Below, piece by piece: positions 32,530 through 39,730 of a DNA stretch of 64,000 bases; the first letter of the stretch is position 1; the number at the start of each line of letters is the position of its first letter. The DNA lies in assembly GCF_013778455.1 (NCBI RefSeq), contig NZ_JACEHE010000024.1, forward strand, positions 59,180 to 123,179, in the 5' to 3' direction. The notes under the pieces are model-generated. The model worked only from the letters and a program-made list of their open reading frames with translations, had not been told where the DNA came from and ran no database searches. The position numbers and the translations under genes are program-made. The DNA is from Streptomyces himalayensis subsp. himalayensis. GTDB lineage: Bacteria; Actinomycetota; Actinomycetes; Streptomycetales; Streptomycetaceae.

Positions 32530-32929
32530 CTGACGCCCCGCCGTAGTTGAAGGTCATGCCCCCGTGGACGTCACCACCGATGAACGTTCCTGTGCCGGTG
32601 TTGTGCTGGTTCCAGACCTTCGAGGCCGGCGGGGTAGGTACCGCGAGTTCGTCCACTTCGCTCATGGCGTCGCGGTGCTCGGCAAGGTACTGGGCGATGA
32701 GCTGCGCCCAGGCGGTCGCTGCGAGCGCCTGGGCCTCTGGAGAGGGCGCCGTGAGCTGGGCAGCGGTGTCATCCACTGCCTGAGCGGCCGCTCTCTGTTC
32801 ATCCGGGGTGGCGCGGCGGAAGAAGTGCGCGACCTTCAGGCGCATCTTCTCGGCGCCCGACGTGGCTATGGCCGCGACGAGCGTGCCGGCTGCGCCAGTG
32901 GCCACAGCCATTAATTCGGCGTCGTACAT
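32516..32929 (-). CDS. Small helical protein with C-terminal amyloid-like motif
   Basis: 137 residues from ATG 32929. A short hydrophobic segment lies at about 7-24 (MAVATGAAGTLVAAIATSG), followed by helices (TPDEQRAAAQAVDDTAAQL, AWAQLIAQYLAEHRDAM). The C-terminus contains NTGTGTFIGGDVHGGMTFNYGG (about 110-131). The sixth codon is TTA (32914-32912), a rare Streptomyces codon read only by the bldA tRNA. Its stop lies inside the start of the downstream motif-bearing gene. It probably acts as sensor or adaptor of that protein. Confidence 0.78.
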   Translation of the reverse strand: MYDAELMAVATGAAGTLVAAIATSGAEKMRLKVAHFFRRATPDEQRAAAQAVDDTAAQLTAPSPEAQALAATAWAQLIAQYLAEHRDAMSEVDELAVPTPPASKVWNQHNTGTGTFIGGDVHGGMTFNYGGASDGGR

Positions 32930-33236
32930 GATCGAGATGTCTCCCCGTTCGTGGTGACGTGCCCCAGCAGAACCTACCGGGCACCACTGACACTCCGAAG
33001 GGACAACCCGCATACACAGACTCCGAGAGGGCCACGCAGCCAGCCAGGCGACACCGGCTCCTGATCGGCACGTCGCATGGGCTCGAATGCGGTGCCTGAC
33101 CAGGCAGAACACCGAGCACCCTGGTCTCAGTTCTGGTCTCATTCGCCCCCGTCCGGAACCGTCCAAGAGCTCCGCCATCACCCACTCCACCCCAGGTCAG
33201 AACACCCCCGCCCCCCACCGAACCCCCGGACGAAGA
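32930..33236. other. Right end of element, non-coding
   Basis: About 300 bases between the motif-pair operon start and attR. It holds the operon promoter region (no clear boxes seen) and the paired GGTCTCAGTT sites at 33123. No gene is supported. Confidence 0.6.
33123..33143. repeat. Paired GGTCTCAGTT sites, right end of element
   Basis: GGTCTCAGTT at 33123 and GGTCTCATT at 33135 have the same 12-bp spacing as the pair at the left end. They lie about 95 bp inside attR. They are candidate arm sites for integrase or excisionase. Confidence 0.55.
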
Positions 33237-33348
33237 CTTGGAAAGCGTGTTGGGGGCAACCCCTCACGAGTTCGAATCTCGTATCCTCCGCCAGTGCCTC
33301 ACCGGGCACGATGTCGAAGGGCCCCACCGTTCGCGGTGGGGCCCTTCG
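33237..33348. repeat. attR: right 112-bp attachment repeat
   Basis: Identical over all 112 bp to attL. It carries only the 3' half of tRNA-Ser, from the anticodon loop on, plus the UUCG terminator hairpin (33315-33348). The sequence upstream (CGAAGA) does not match the tRNA, so this is not a second functional tRNA gene. Confidence 0.95.
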
Positions 33349-33356
33349 ACGTTGTC

Positions 33357-33404
33357 CGTCTCAATTTCCGTATTTCCGTCTCAGTTGGCTTTTGCGTCTC
33401 AGTC
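33357..33404. repeat. CGTCTCAGTT copies outside attR
   Basis: CGTCTCAATT (33357), CGTCTCAGTT (33377) and CGTCTCAGTC (33395) lie in the chromosome just past attR. They resemble the element's GGTCTCAGTT end sites but have 18-20 bp spacing. They may be remnants of an earlier integration at the same tRNA. Confidence 0.45.
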
Positions 33405-33500
33405 GGACTTCGAACCGCGTCCGAGTGACGGCGTGCGCTGCGGCCCGCCGCACACCAGAGCGAACGAGGCCCCGACCGGACACTGGCCGGGGCCCGGCGA

Positions 33501-33555
33501 CGAGGGCGAAGCCTCGCGTCAGATGGACCGAGGGCGAAGCCTCGCGTCAGATGGA
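33501..33555. repeat. 27-bp direct duplication
   Basis: The segment CGAGGGCGAAGCCTCGCGTC plus AGATGGA occurs at 33501-33527 and 33529-33555. The second copy includes the stop codon of the beta-propeller gene, so its 3' terminus has been duplicated. Confidence 0.75.
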
Positions 33556-34500
33556 GACCGCGACGCCGTTGAACGTCGTGTCAGGGGTCTGGGGGCTGGT
33601 GAAGCGGGCATTGACCAGGTAAAGGCGGTCGCCCCAGCGGGCGGCTGTGGTGGGGACGTCGAAGCGGGGGTCCGTGATCGTGCGGCGCAGGGTGGCCGAG
33701 CTGATCTTGGCGTCGAGGTCGAACACGCTGATGAGGTTCTGGCGGTTCTGCACCACGTACAGCGCCTGGCCGATGCGGAAGAGGCCGTCGCCGTTGGCGA
33801 CGTCGGCCGCGCCGTTCAGCACGATCTCGGTGGCGTGACCGGTCTTGAGGTCCACGTGGTAGAGCTTGCCGGGCGAGCTGCTGACGACGATCAGCCCTCG
33901 GCCGTCGGGGGTGCCGACGATGCCGTTGGCGTTGTTCACATTGGGCGTCTGCACCCAGTCACCGCTGAGCGGCAGGGCCCGGATCTCTCCTTCGCGGCCG
34001 CGCGGCAGGCCGTAGAGCACGCTGTCGCGGGAGTCGGTGAACCAGGCGCGGTCGCCGAGCAGGATGACGTCGTTGATGAAGTGTCCGGACGGGTCCGTCA
34101 GTTGGTACGTGGTCACGAGGTTGCCGGTGCGGCTGTCGACGACCCTCGCCGTCCCTCCGCCGCCTCCGGCGACGTAGAGCAGGCCGTCGCGGTCCAGCTT
34201 CAGCCCGATGGCGGCCGTGCCGGTGGCGCCCTCGTAGAGGAAACCGCCTTCGCCGGTGCGCAGATCGGTGCGGTAGACGGCGCCGTTGGCGCGGGATCCC
34301 ATATAGGCGTAGGGCTTTCCGCCGATGGTGATCCCCTCGGGGAGGAAGCCGTTGGGGAGCGGGAACTCGGTCGGCCACGCGGCAGCCGTGGCGGCGGAAG
34401 CAGCGCTCGCCGTGCCGGCGCCGGTCGCCACTGCGAGCGCGGCGACGGCGGCACCGCCGAGGACGGTGCGCCGGGACGGCTGGGGGTGGTTCCGGGTCAT
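33547..34500 (-). CDS. Tat-exported beta-propeller protein
   Basis: 317 residues from ATG 34500. The N-terminus has a twin-arginine signal (SRRTVLGG at 9-16) followed by a hydrophobic stretch and an ASA-type cleavage site. The mature protein shows repeated blades such as GLKLDRDGLLYVAGGGGGTARVVDSRTG and GIVGTPDGRGLIVVSSSPGKLYHVDLKTG, typical of SMP-30/NHL-like propellers. Streptomyces homologues are sometimes labelled superoxide dismutase without support in the sequence. It is the first chromosomal gene beyond attR. Its substrate is unknown. Confidence 0.88.
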   Translation of the reverse strand: MTRNHPQPSRRTVLGGAAVAALAVATGAGTASAASAATAAAWPTEFPLPNGFLPEGITIGGKPYAYMGSRANGAVYRTDLRTGEGGFLYEGATGTAAIGLKLDRDGLLYVAGGGGGTARVVDSRTGNLVTTYQLTDPSGHFINDVILLGDRAWFTDSRDSVLYGLPRGREGEIRALPLSGDWVQTPNVNNANGIVGTPDGRGLIVVSSSPGKLYHVDLKTGHATEIVLNGAADVANGDGLFRIGQALYVVQNRQNLISVFDLDAKISSATLRRTITDPRFDVPTTAARWGDRLYLVNARFTSPQTPDTTFNGVAVSI

Positions 34501-34844
34501 GGTTCCTTGCCTCCGTGATGAGTGGGGTGGGGCTGCGAACTCAGTACCTCAGCGAACTCTCAGTACCTCAGCGAACTCTGCGAACTCTCGGAACTCTTGG
34601 GAACTTTATGAACCGGGTGAGCTTGGTGCACTGGGCTTCAATCCGGTTTCATCATCCGTTCGTTCGTAACGGGCCGCCGTCCGCGGGAGTTCCCCCGGCA
34701 CCCCTACACCCAGGGCTCGGCTGGCTGGCCTTCTCGGATGACCATCGAGCTGCGAGCCGGGGCCCTCAGGCTCCCGCCCTCAAAGGCCCCTAGCCCTCAA
34801 AGGCCCCCGGCTCTCAAAGGCCCGGCCCTCAAAGGCCCCGGCCC
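34501..34844. other. Intergenic with two tandem-repeat patches
   Basis: This space precedes the Tat-exported protein. It contains a GCGAACTC/AGTACCTCA repeat (34535-34605) and a CTCAAAGGCCCC repeat (34779-34850). No gene is supported on either strand. Confidence 0.6.
34535..34605. repeat. GCGAACTC(T)CAGTACCTCA tandem repeat
   Basis: Two long units (34535 and 34552) share GCGAACTC and CAGTACCTCA, followed by shorter GCGAACTCT units at 34571 and 34580 and GGAACTC remnants. It lies just upstream of the start of the Tat-exported gene. Confidence 0.65.
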
Positions 34845-34850
34845 TCAAAG
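34779..34850. repeat. CTCAAAGGCCCC tandem repeat
   Basis: CTCAAAG recurs at 34779, 34796, 34813, 34828 and 34844 (spacings 17, 17, 15, 16), separated by GC-rich linkers. The last copy touches the 3' end of the SpoIIE-type gene, whose tail is also repeat-derived. Confidence 0.75.
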
Positions 34851-36317
34851 ACAAGGCGTACGCGGCAGCCGAGGCCGCCTCTGACCTCCGCCATCGCCCT
34901 CGGCGGCCCCGACCCCGAATCCGGCGGGCCCAGCCCCGAACCCTGCGGCGTTCACCCCGAATCCGGCGGCGGCCCCTGCCCCGAACTCCGGGGCCCCCAC
35001 GCCGTAACCGAAAGCCCTGCCCCGGGCACCCTCCCGGGACCAGGCGACGCCCGCCCCGGAGCCGACCGTCCCCTCGCCGGAGCCGACAGTCCCCTCTCCG
35101 GACGTCCCCTCCCCGGAGCCGACAGTCCCCTCCCGGGACATCACCTCCCCGGACGTCCCCTCCCCTGCCGCGGAGTCCACCACCCAGGCCGCCGCGGACC
35201 CCACCGGCTTCCGCAGCATGATCAGCGCCGCGTCGTCGTGCAGGCGGCCCCCCACATGCGTCAGGAGTTCGTCGTGAAGTGCGGCGACGGTATGGGACGG
35301 ATCGTGGGTGACATGCCGCGCGAGCCGCTCACCGAGCGGATAGAACTCGCGGCGGTGGTCGCGGGCCTCGGTGACCCCGTCGGTGTAGAGCAGGAGCTGG
35401 TCCCCGTCGTCGAAAGGCAGTATGTGGAGGGCCGGGGTCTCGCCGCCGAGGGCCCCCAGCCCCAGCGGCGGGGCCGGACGGGACGGCTCGACGGCTGTGA
35501 CCTCGCAGTCGCGCACCAGCAGCGGCGGGGCGTGCCCGCAGTTCACCAGCTCCATGCGCCCGTCCTTCGGGTATCCCGCGACCACGGCGGTGACGAAGTC
35601 GTCGGCCGCGAGGTTGCGCGCCAGGCTCCGTTCGATCCTGGCGACGACGTCGAGGAGGTCGGGCTCGTCGTACGCCGCCTCGCGGAAGACACCGAGCACC
35701 AGCGCGGCGGTGCTCACCGCGGGCAGCCCCTTGCCGCGCACATCGCCGACGATCAGCCGGACCCCGTACGGCGTGGGCACCAGCGCGTAGAGGTCGCCGC
35801 CGATCCGGGCCTCCGCCGCGGCGGCGCTGTAGCGGACGGCCACCTGGAACGGGCCTACGGCGGCAGGAACGGGTCTCAGCAGCGCGTGCTGGGCGGCCTC
35901 GGCAACCGAACGCACGGCTGCCAGAACCCGTTCGCGGCGCCCGCGCAGTGCGCTGGCCAGGCCACTCGCCAGGGTGACGGCGACCACGGTGGCCAGCACG
36001 ACCGCCAGGTCGCCGGCCGACATGCCGTCCAGTGTTCCGAGCAGGGCTCCCAGGGCGGAGGCGAGGAATCCGACGCACACGACGGCTCGCGGCCGGCTGA
36101 CGGCGGCGGCCAGCGCGGGACCGACGGGGAGCAGCGGCAGCCACAGCCGGGCGCCGCCGACGAAGCAGAGGATCACGACGGCGAAGACGATCAGTGCGGG
36201 CGCGCCGGCGGCGACGAGTGCCCCCGAGCCGCCGCCGGTCCGTCGCCCGCAGCCGGCCGGTCGCTTCGTGAACAACCACGCCGGCCGACGATCACGCTGA
36301 TGATCCGCCTGCCTCAT
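34845..36317 (-). CDS. Membrane-bound SpoIIE-type PP2C phosphatase
   Basis: 490 residues from ATG 36317. The N-terminus carries several membrane helices (about 35-125). The PP2C/SpoIIE domain (about 150-370) contains EARIGGDLYALVPTPYGVRLIVGDVRGKGLPA, VNCGHAPPLLV and LLLYTDGVTEARD, with the metal-binding aspartates. The last 120 residues are a low-complexity Gly/Glu/Ser/Thr tail with repeats of GSGEGT and FGVGAAE-like units. It likely dephosphorylates an anti-anti-sigma factor and so releases a sigma factor, as SpoIIE-type enzymes do. Confidence 0.92.
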   Translation of the reverse strand: MRQADHQRDRRPAWLFTKRPAGCGRRTGGGSGALVAAGAPALIVFAVVILCFVGGARLWLPLLPVGPALAAAVSRPRAVVCVGFLASALGALLGTLDGMSAGDLAVVLATVVAVTLASGLASALRGRRERVLAAVRSVAEAAQHALLRPVPAAVGPFQVAVRYSAAAAEARIGGDLYALVPTPYGVRLIVGDVRGKGLPAVSTAALVLGVFREAAYDEPDLLDVVARIERSLARNLAADDFVTAVVAGYPKDGRMELVNCGHAPPLLVRDCEVTAVEPSRPAPPLGLGALGGETPALHILPFDDGDQLLLYTDGVTEARDHRREFYPLGERLARHVTHDPSHTVAALHDELLTHVGGRLHDDAALIMLRKPVGSAAAWVVDSAAGEGTSGEVMSREGTVGSGEGTSGEGTVGSGEGTVGSGAGVAWSREGARGRAFGYGVGAPEFGAGAAAGFGVNAAGFGAGPAGFGVGAAEGDGGGQRRPRLPRTPCL

Positions 36318-36478
36318 GCCTCTCCGAGAATCGTCACCTGCTGGAGTGCTTCACCGACGGAATGCCCGTCGGCCGCGGTGGGCGCCCGACGGAATCCTCG
36401 TCCGGTGGCGATAACACGCGCGAATGTCCGCTTCATCCAGATAACAAGGTCTTCGTACCCTGCCACAAGCGAGATTTT

Positions 36479-37237
36479 TCAGATAGTGAGCGACAGGCCC
36501 CGCGTCACACGGCCTGCTGCCGGGATCAGACGCTCCCGTACCCGGTCGATGCGGGAGAGACGGTCAGCCCGAACGGAGACACCGAGCGAGCCGAGCGTGT
36601 TCCCGCTGTAGACGGGCACCGCGACGCAGACCGTACCGAGGGTGTACTCCTCCAGGTCCATGACCGTGGGAGTGGCCGGATCCGAGTCGAGCCTGCGAAG
36701 CAGTTCGGCACGCTGGGTGATGGTGCGCGGGGTGAGGTCGGCCAGGGGGTGCCGGGACAGATAGTCGTTGCGGGACTCGTCGTCCAGCTCGCGCAGCACG
36801 GACTTGCCCAGCGCGGTGGCGTGGCCCGCGTCCTCGAACCCCACCCAGAGATCGACCCGCGGCGCCCTGGGGCTGTCGACGATCTCGGCGACGCGGATCT
36901 CGCCCTCCTCGTAGAAGGTCAGATAGGTGGCGGCCGACAGCTGGTCCCGCAGCGCGGTGAGGGTCGGGCGGATACGGCTGAGCAGCGCCTGAGCGCGGCT
37001 TCCCGTCTGCAGTCCGTGCAGCCTGTCGCCGAGTACGAACCCGCCGTCGTCGAGCTTCTGCACATACCCGTCGTGCGCCAGAGTGCGCAGGAGGTGGTAC
37101 GTGGTGGCGATGGGCATGCCGGTCTCGCGTGCCAGCTGCTTCGCCGGGGCGCCGCCCTCGTGCGCGCCGACTGCCTCCAGCAGACGGAAGGCCCGCTGCA
37201 CGGACGTGATGAGCGTAGGGCCGCCTTCAGCACCCAT
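36479..37237 (-). CDS. IclR-family regulator
   Basis: 252 residues from ATG 37237. The N-terminal winged helix is LITSVQRAFRLLEAVGAHEGGAPAKQLARETGMPIATTYHLLRTL (8-52). The C-terminal GAF-like effector domain includes ATALGKSVL, CVAVPVYSGNTLGSLGVSV and a C-terminal helix. The frame is open upstream to 37432 but with unconserved composition, so I chose the start that begins just before the helix-turn-helix. It is encoded apart from any obvious target operon. Confidence 0.88.
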   Translation of the reverse strand: MGAEGGPTLITSVQRAFRLLEAVGAHEGGAPAKQLARETGMPIATTYHLLRTLAHDGYVQKLDDGGFVLGDRLHGLQTGSRAQALLSRIRPTLTALRDQLSAATYLTFYEEGEIRVAEIVDSPRAPRVDLWVGFEDAGHATALGKSVLRELDDESRNDYLSRHPLADLTPRTITQRAELLRRLDSDPATPTVMDLEEYTLGTVCVAVPVYSGNTLGSLGVSVRADRLSRIDRVRERLIPAAGRVTRGLSLTI

Positions 37238-37804
37238 GTCACCAGCCTGCGACGCGAGCGTCGCGCCAGCAAGGTCATGCGGCACGGGAAAACCACCGAA
37301 AAGACCGGAAAGCACGCGGGAGACCACCGCCGTCGTCGATGCCGGCACCGTCGGCCGGTGGGCACGACCTGACGCCCGACGCGCAAGCGGAATCAATGGT
37401 TCCGTGACATCCGTCATACCGGCTTCCGGCACTAAGCGTGCCCATTAGTAGATGCCGCTCTGCCGACATATGGGATTTGTCCGTCTTGGCATGGGGGCAT
37501 ATCGCGCCGGGCCGCCCGGCATTCCACCCGCTCGACACTTTCGCCCGTTTACAGAGCATAAAGGCTTCCTGACGGGCCGCCAGAATTCCCGGGAGCGTCC
37601 GCATCCCCGGCCAGCACGCCCGTACGCCCATGGCAAGCGCCGCCAAAGGCTACGAAGCCAGGTAGTACGAGAGCCCTTTGCCCTGTATTGGCAGCGGTCC
37701 TAAGAATGACGACTCCGCAGTACGTCTCCGCAGTTCAGGAGCGGAGTCTGCGCAGAGCACCAGCCGCACAAGGGGCGCTTTGCGATTACCGAGTGAGGTC
37801 ACCC
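37238..37804. other. Intergenic between IclR and CAP genes
   Basis: 567 bases without a supported gene. It is relatively AT-rich near 37440-37480, compatible with divergent promoters. An 8-bp inverted repeat GACTCCGC (37711-37718) and GCGGAGTC (37741-37748) lies in the leader of the CAP gene. I looked for the conserved blocks of a ydaO riboswitch and did not find them. Confidence 0.55.
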
Positions 37805-38668
37805 ATGGGGAAGCACCGCAAGAAGAACTACTACCGCCGGATAACCGTGGCTGCCGTCGCGATCGGCGCCGTGGGAGTGCCGTCCGTCGCCATGGCCTGT
37901 ACCGAATGGCCGGACGGAAGCGACGGTCAGTTCCACAGCGCCGAGAAGACCGCGTCCCTCCAGCAGCGTGGGACGGAGGCCGACTGGCAGCGCTGGGCCC
38001 GCAACTGGGACCGTGAGAACAATTCGACGGGGTCGAAGACCCGCACCGCGCCTCCCGGCACAGCGAAGACCTCTGCCCCGAAGACCTCCGCACCGAAGAC
38101 CTCTGTCCCGAAGACCTCCGCACCGGAGTCCCCGGCCACGACGTCTCCGAGCACTCCGAAGACGACCGCGCCGAAGCCCGAGACCACCTCGTCTCCCGGT
38201 ACGCCGAGCACGGCCGGTACTCCGAAGACCACCGAGCCCACCTCCGCGACGCCCGCGTCTCCGAGCACCCCTACCGCGCCCGCCTCGGCCTCCGGGTCCG
38301 TCGCTCGCATCGTGGAACTCGTCAACAACGAGCGCAGCAAGGCCGGATGCTCCCCCGTGACCCTGAACGCGACCCTTTCCAAGGCCGCTCAGGCTCACAG
38401 CGAGGACATGGCCGAACACCAGAACATGTCGCACACCGGCTCCGACGGGTCCTCCCCCGGCGACCGGATCACGCGTGCCGGCTACAGCTTCAGCACCTAC
38501 GGCGAGAACGTCGCCTACGGATACTCCTCTCCCGAGCAGGTCATGGCGGGCTGGATGTCCAGCCCCGGCCACAAGGCCAACATCCTCAACTGCTCCTTCA
38601 AGGAGATCGGCGTCGGTCTCGCCCAGCCCAACGACTACTGGACCCAGGAATTCGGTACGGCCCGGTAG
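37805..38668 (+). CDS. Secreted CAP-domain protein with Thr/Pro-rich linker
   Basis: 287 residues from ATG 37805 with GAGG upstream. A signal peptide (ITVAAVAIGAVGVPSVAMA) ends before ACTEWPDG. A low-complexity linker of repeated KTSAP and TPKTT units spans about 78-165. The C-terminal CAP/SCP domain (about 167-285) has VNNERSKAGCSPVTLN, HSEDMAEHQNMSHTG, YGENVAYG and GWMSSPGHKANILNCSFKEIGVG. The two Cys may form a disulfide. The linker suggests wall association. The catalytic role, if any, is unknown. Confidence 0.93.
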   Translation: MGKHRKKNYYRRITVAAVAIGAVGVPSVAMACTEWPDGSDGQFHSAEKTASLQQRGTEADWQRWARNWDRENNSTGSKTRTAPPGTAKTSAPKTSAPKTSVPKTSAPESPATTSPSTPKTTAPKPETTSSPGTPSTAGTPKTTEPTSATPASPSTPTAPASASGSVARIVELVNNERSKAGCSPVTLNATLSKAAQAHSEDMAEHQNMSHTGSDGSSPGDRITRAGYSFSTYGENVAYGYSSPEQVMAGWMSSPGHKANILNCSFKEIGVGLAQPNDYWTQEFGTAR

Positions 38669-38682
38669 ACAGCAGGAGGGGA

Positions 38683-38720
38683 CGGCTCTCGGCGTACGCA
38701 CAGTGGTACGCCGAGAGCCG
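38683..38720 (+). terminator. Terminator hairpin after CAP gene
   Basis: Perfect 15-bp arms CGGCTCTCGGCGTAC and its complement enclose an 8-base loop. It lies 14 bp after the CAP stop and faces the convergent glycosylase gene. Confidence 0.85.
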
Positions 38721-38768
38721 TACGTCGTAAGGACTGGACACGCAGGGACGTAAGGCACGCAGGCAGGG

Positions 38769-39641
38769 TCAGGCGGCAATCGGCTGGCACCGCGGGCACC
38801 AGACCGTGCCGCGCCCCCCGATGCGGTCCCGGCGCAGTGGCTCACCGCATCGCGGGCAGGCGGCATCGCTGTCGTCACGGTGGCCCGTGAGCCAGGACCT
38901 GCGGGGCGGTACGCAGCCGGCGCTGATGGACGACCGCAGGGTGCGGCGCATGTCCTTGTACAGCCGACCGCGCTGGGCGTCGGTCAGGGCGGCGGCCGGG
39001 ATCGCGGGGTGCAGCCCCGCGCGCCACAGGATCTCGTCGGCCAGCAGATTGCCGAGACCGGCCAGTACCGACTGATCGGTGAGCACGGCTTTGACGCGGC
39101 CGCGTCGCCCGGAGAGCACGGTGTCGAACGCGTCGCGGTCCACCGCCATCGCGTCGGGCCCCTGCCGGTCCAGGATCCGCGCCACGCCGGTGTCGTCGGC
39201 CAGCCACAGTCCCTGGAGTTTGCGCTGGTCGCGGTAGCGGAGCTGACGGTCGCCGCCCACGCCGTCACGGCCCACGCCGTCACGGTCCGCGCTGTCGCGG
39301 CCCACGGTGAAGAGCACCCGGTCATGAGGATGCGGCGCGTCGTCGGGGGCGCAGCAGAGCAGCTGCCCGGTCATGCCGAAGTGCAGCATGACGGTGGGCC
39401 CTCCCCCAAGCTCTCGGCTTCGCTCGAGCAGGGGGGACCCCCAGTCGGTGCGGGCGAGCAGCCACTTTCCGTGCCGCTCGGGCTCGGTGAACCTCCGGCC
39501 TTCCAGTTCGCGGCGCAGCTTCCGCGCGCTGACCCCGTGCAGGACGCCCGGGTCGCGCACGTCGACCCGCTCGATCCGCCTCCCCTTCGCGCAGGAGGCG
39601 AGAACCTCCCGGAACGCCTCGACATCCGGCAGCTCAGGCAT
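38769..39641 (-). CDS. Fpg/Nei-family DNA glycosylase
   Basis: 290 residues from ATG 39641, which gives the invariant N-terminal PELPDVE with the catalytic proline. The H2TH region is QSVLAGLGNLLADEILWRAGLHP. A zinc finger CPRCGEPL...CPRC closes the protein. It removes oxidised bases and cuts abasic sites. Two unusual inserts occur: SPLLERSRELGGGP, encoded by a repeat at 39399-39442, and a DRDGVGRDGVGGD stretch encoded by short tandem repeats near 39240-39300. Confidence 0.93.
   Translation of the reverse strand: MPELPDVEAFREVLASCAKGRRIERVDVRDPGVLHGVSARKLRRELEGRRFTEPERHGKWLLARTDWGSPLLERSRELGGGPTVMLHFGMTGQLLCCAPDDAPHPHDRVLFTVGRDSADRDGVGRDGVGGDRQLRYRDQRKLQGLWLADDTGVARILDRQGPDAMAVDRDAFDTVLSGRRGRVKAVLTDQSVLAGLGNLLADEILWRAGLHPAIPAAALTDAQRGRLYKDMRRTLRSSISAGCVPPRRSWLTGHRDDSDAACPRCGEPLRRDRIGGRGTVWCPRCQPIAA
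39399..39442. repeat. Dispersed-type hairpin repeat inside glycosylase gene
   Basis: CCCTCCCCCAAGCTCTCGG and a near-complementary right arm ending AGCAGGGGGGACCCCC form an imperfect hairpin. It lies in frame in the Fpg/Nei gene and adds about 14 residues. From memory, very similar sequences recur in many Streptomyces genomes. Confidence 0.6.
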
Positions 39642-39730
39642 GCCGTCCACCGCCATCCGCGCACTCGGCCGGCCGGATCCCGCGATCCGCGCGAGATCCA
39701 CTGCGGCCGAGTACCCCCAGGCGCCCAGGT

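Larger units (their letters stand above)
6597..33348. mobile_element. Integrated mobilisable element, 26.6 kb, in tRNA-Ser(GGA)
   Basis: Two identical 112-bp direct repeats bound this region: attL inside the intact tRNA-Ser and attR next to a tRNA 3'-half only. Inside are a tyrosine integrase, a MerR-type excisionase, an XRE regulator, a replicative DnaB/RecA-like ATPase, iterons, a multispanning membrane protein, MobC and a relaxase. No FtsK/TraB-like septal DNA translocase, the hallmark of self-transmissible actinomycete AICEs, is present. I infer an element that can excise, perhaps replicate, and be mobilised by a helper. Cargo occupies both flanks, including 5.6 kb between attL and the integrase. 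Confidence 0.93.

Noticed and set aside
33237..33323. Second tRNA-Ser gene
   Set aside because: Only the 3' half from the anticodon loop onward is present; the upstream bases do not continue the tRNA. It is the attR repeat.
37680..37804. ydaO/c-di-AMP riboswitch before the CAP-domain gene
   Set aside because: Riboswitches of this class often precede Streptomyces wall genes, but the conserved blocks are not recognisable here; only an 8-bp inverted repeat is seen.
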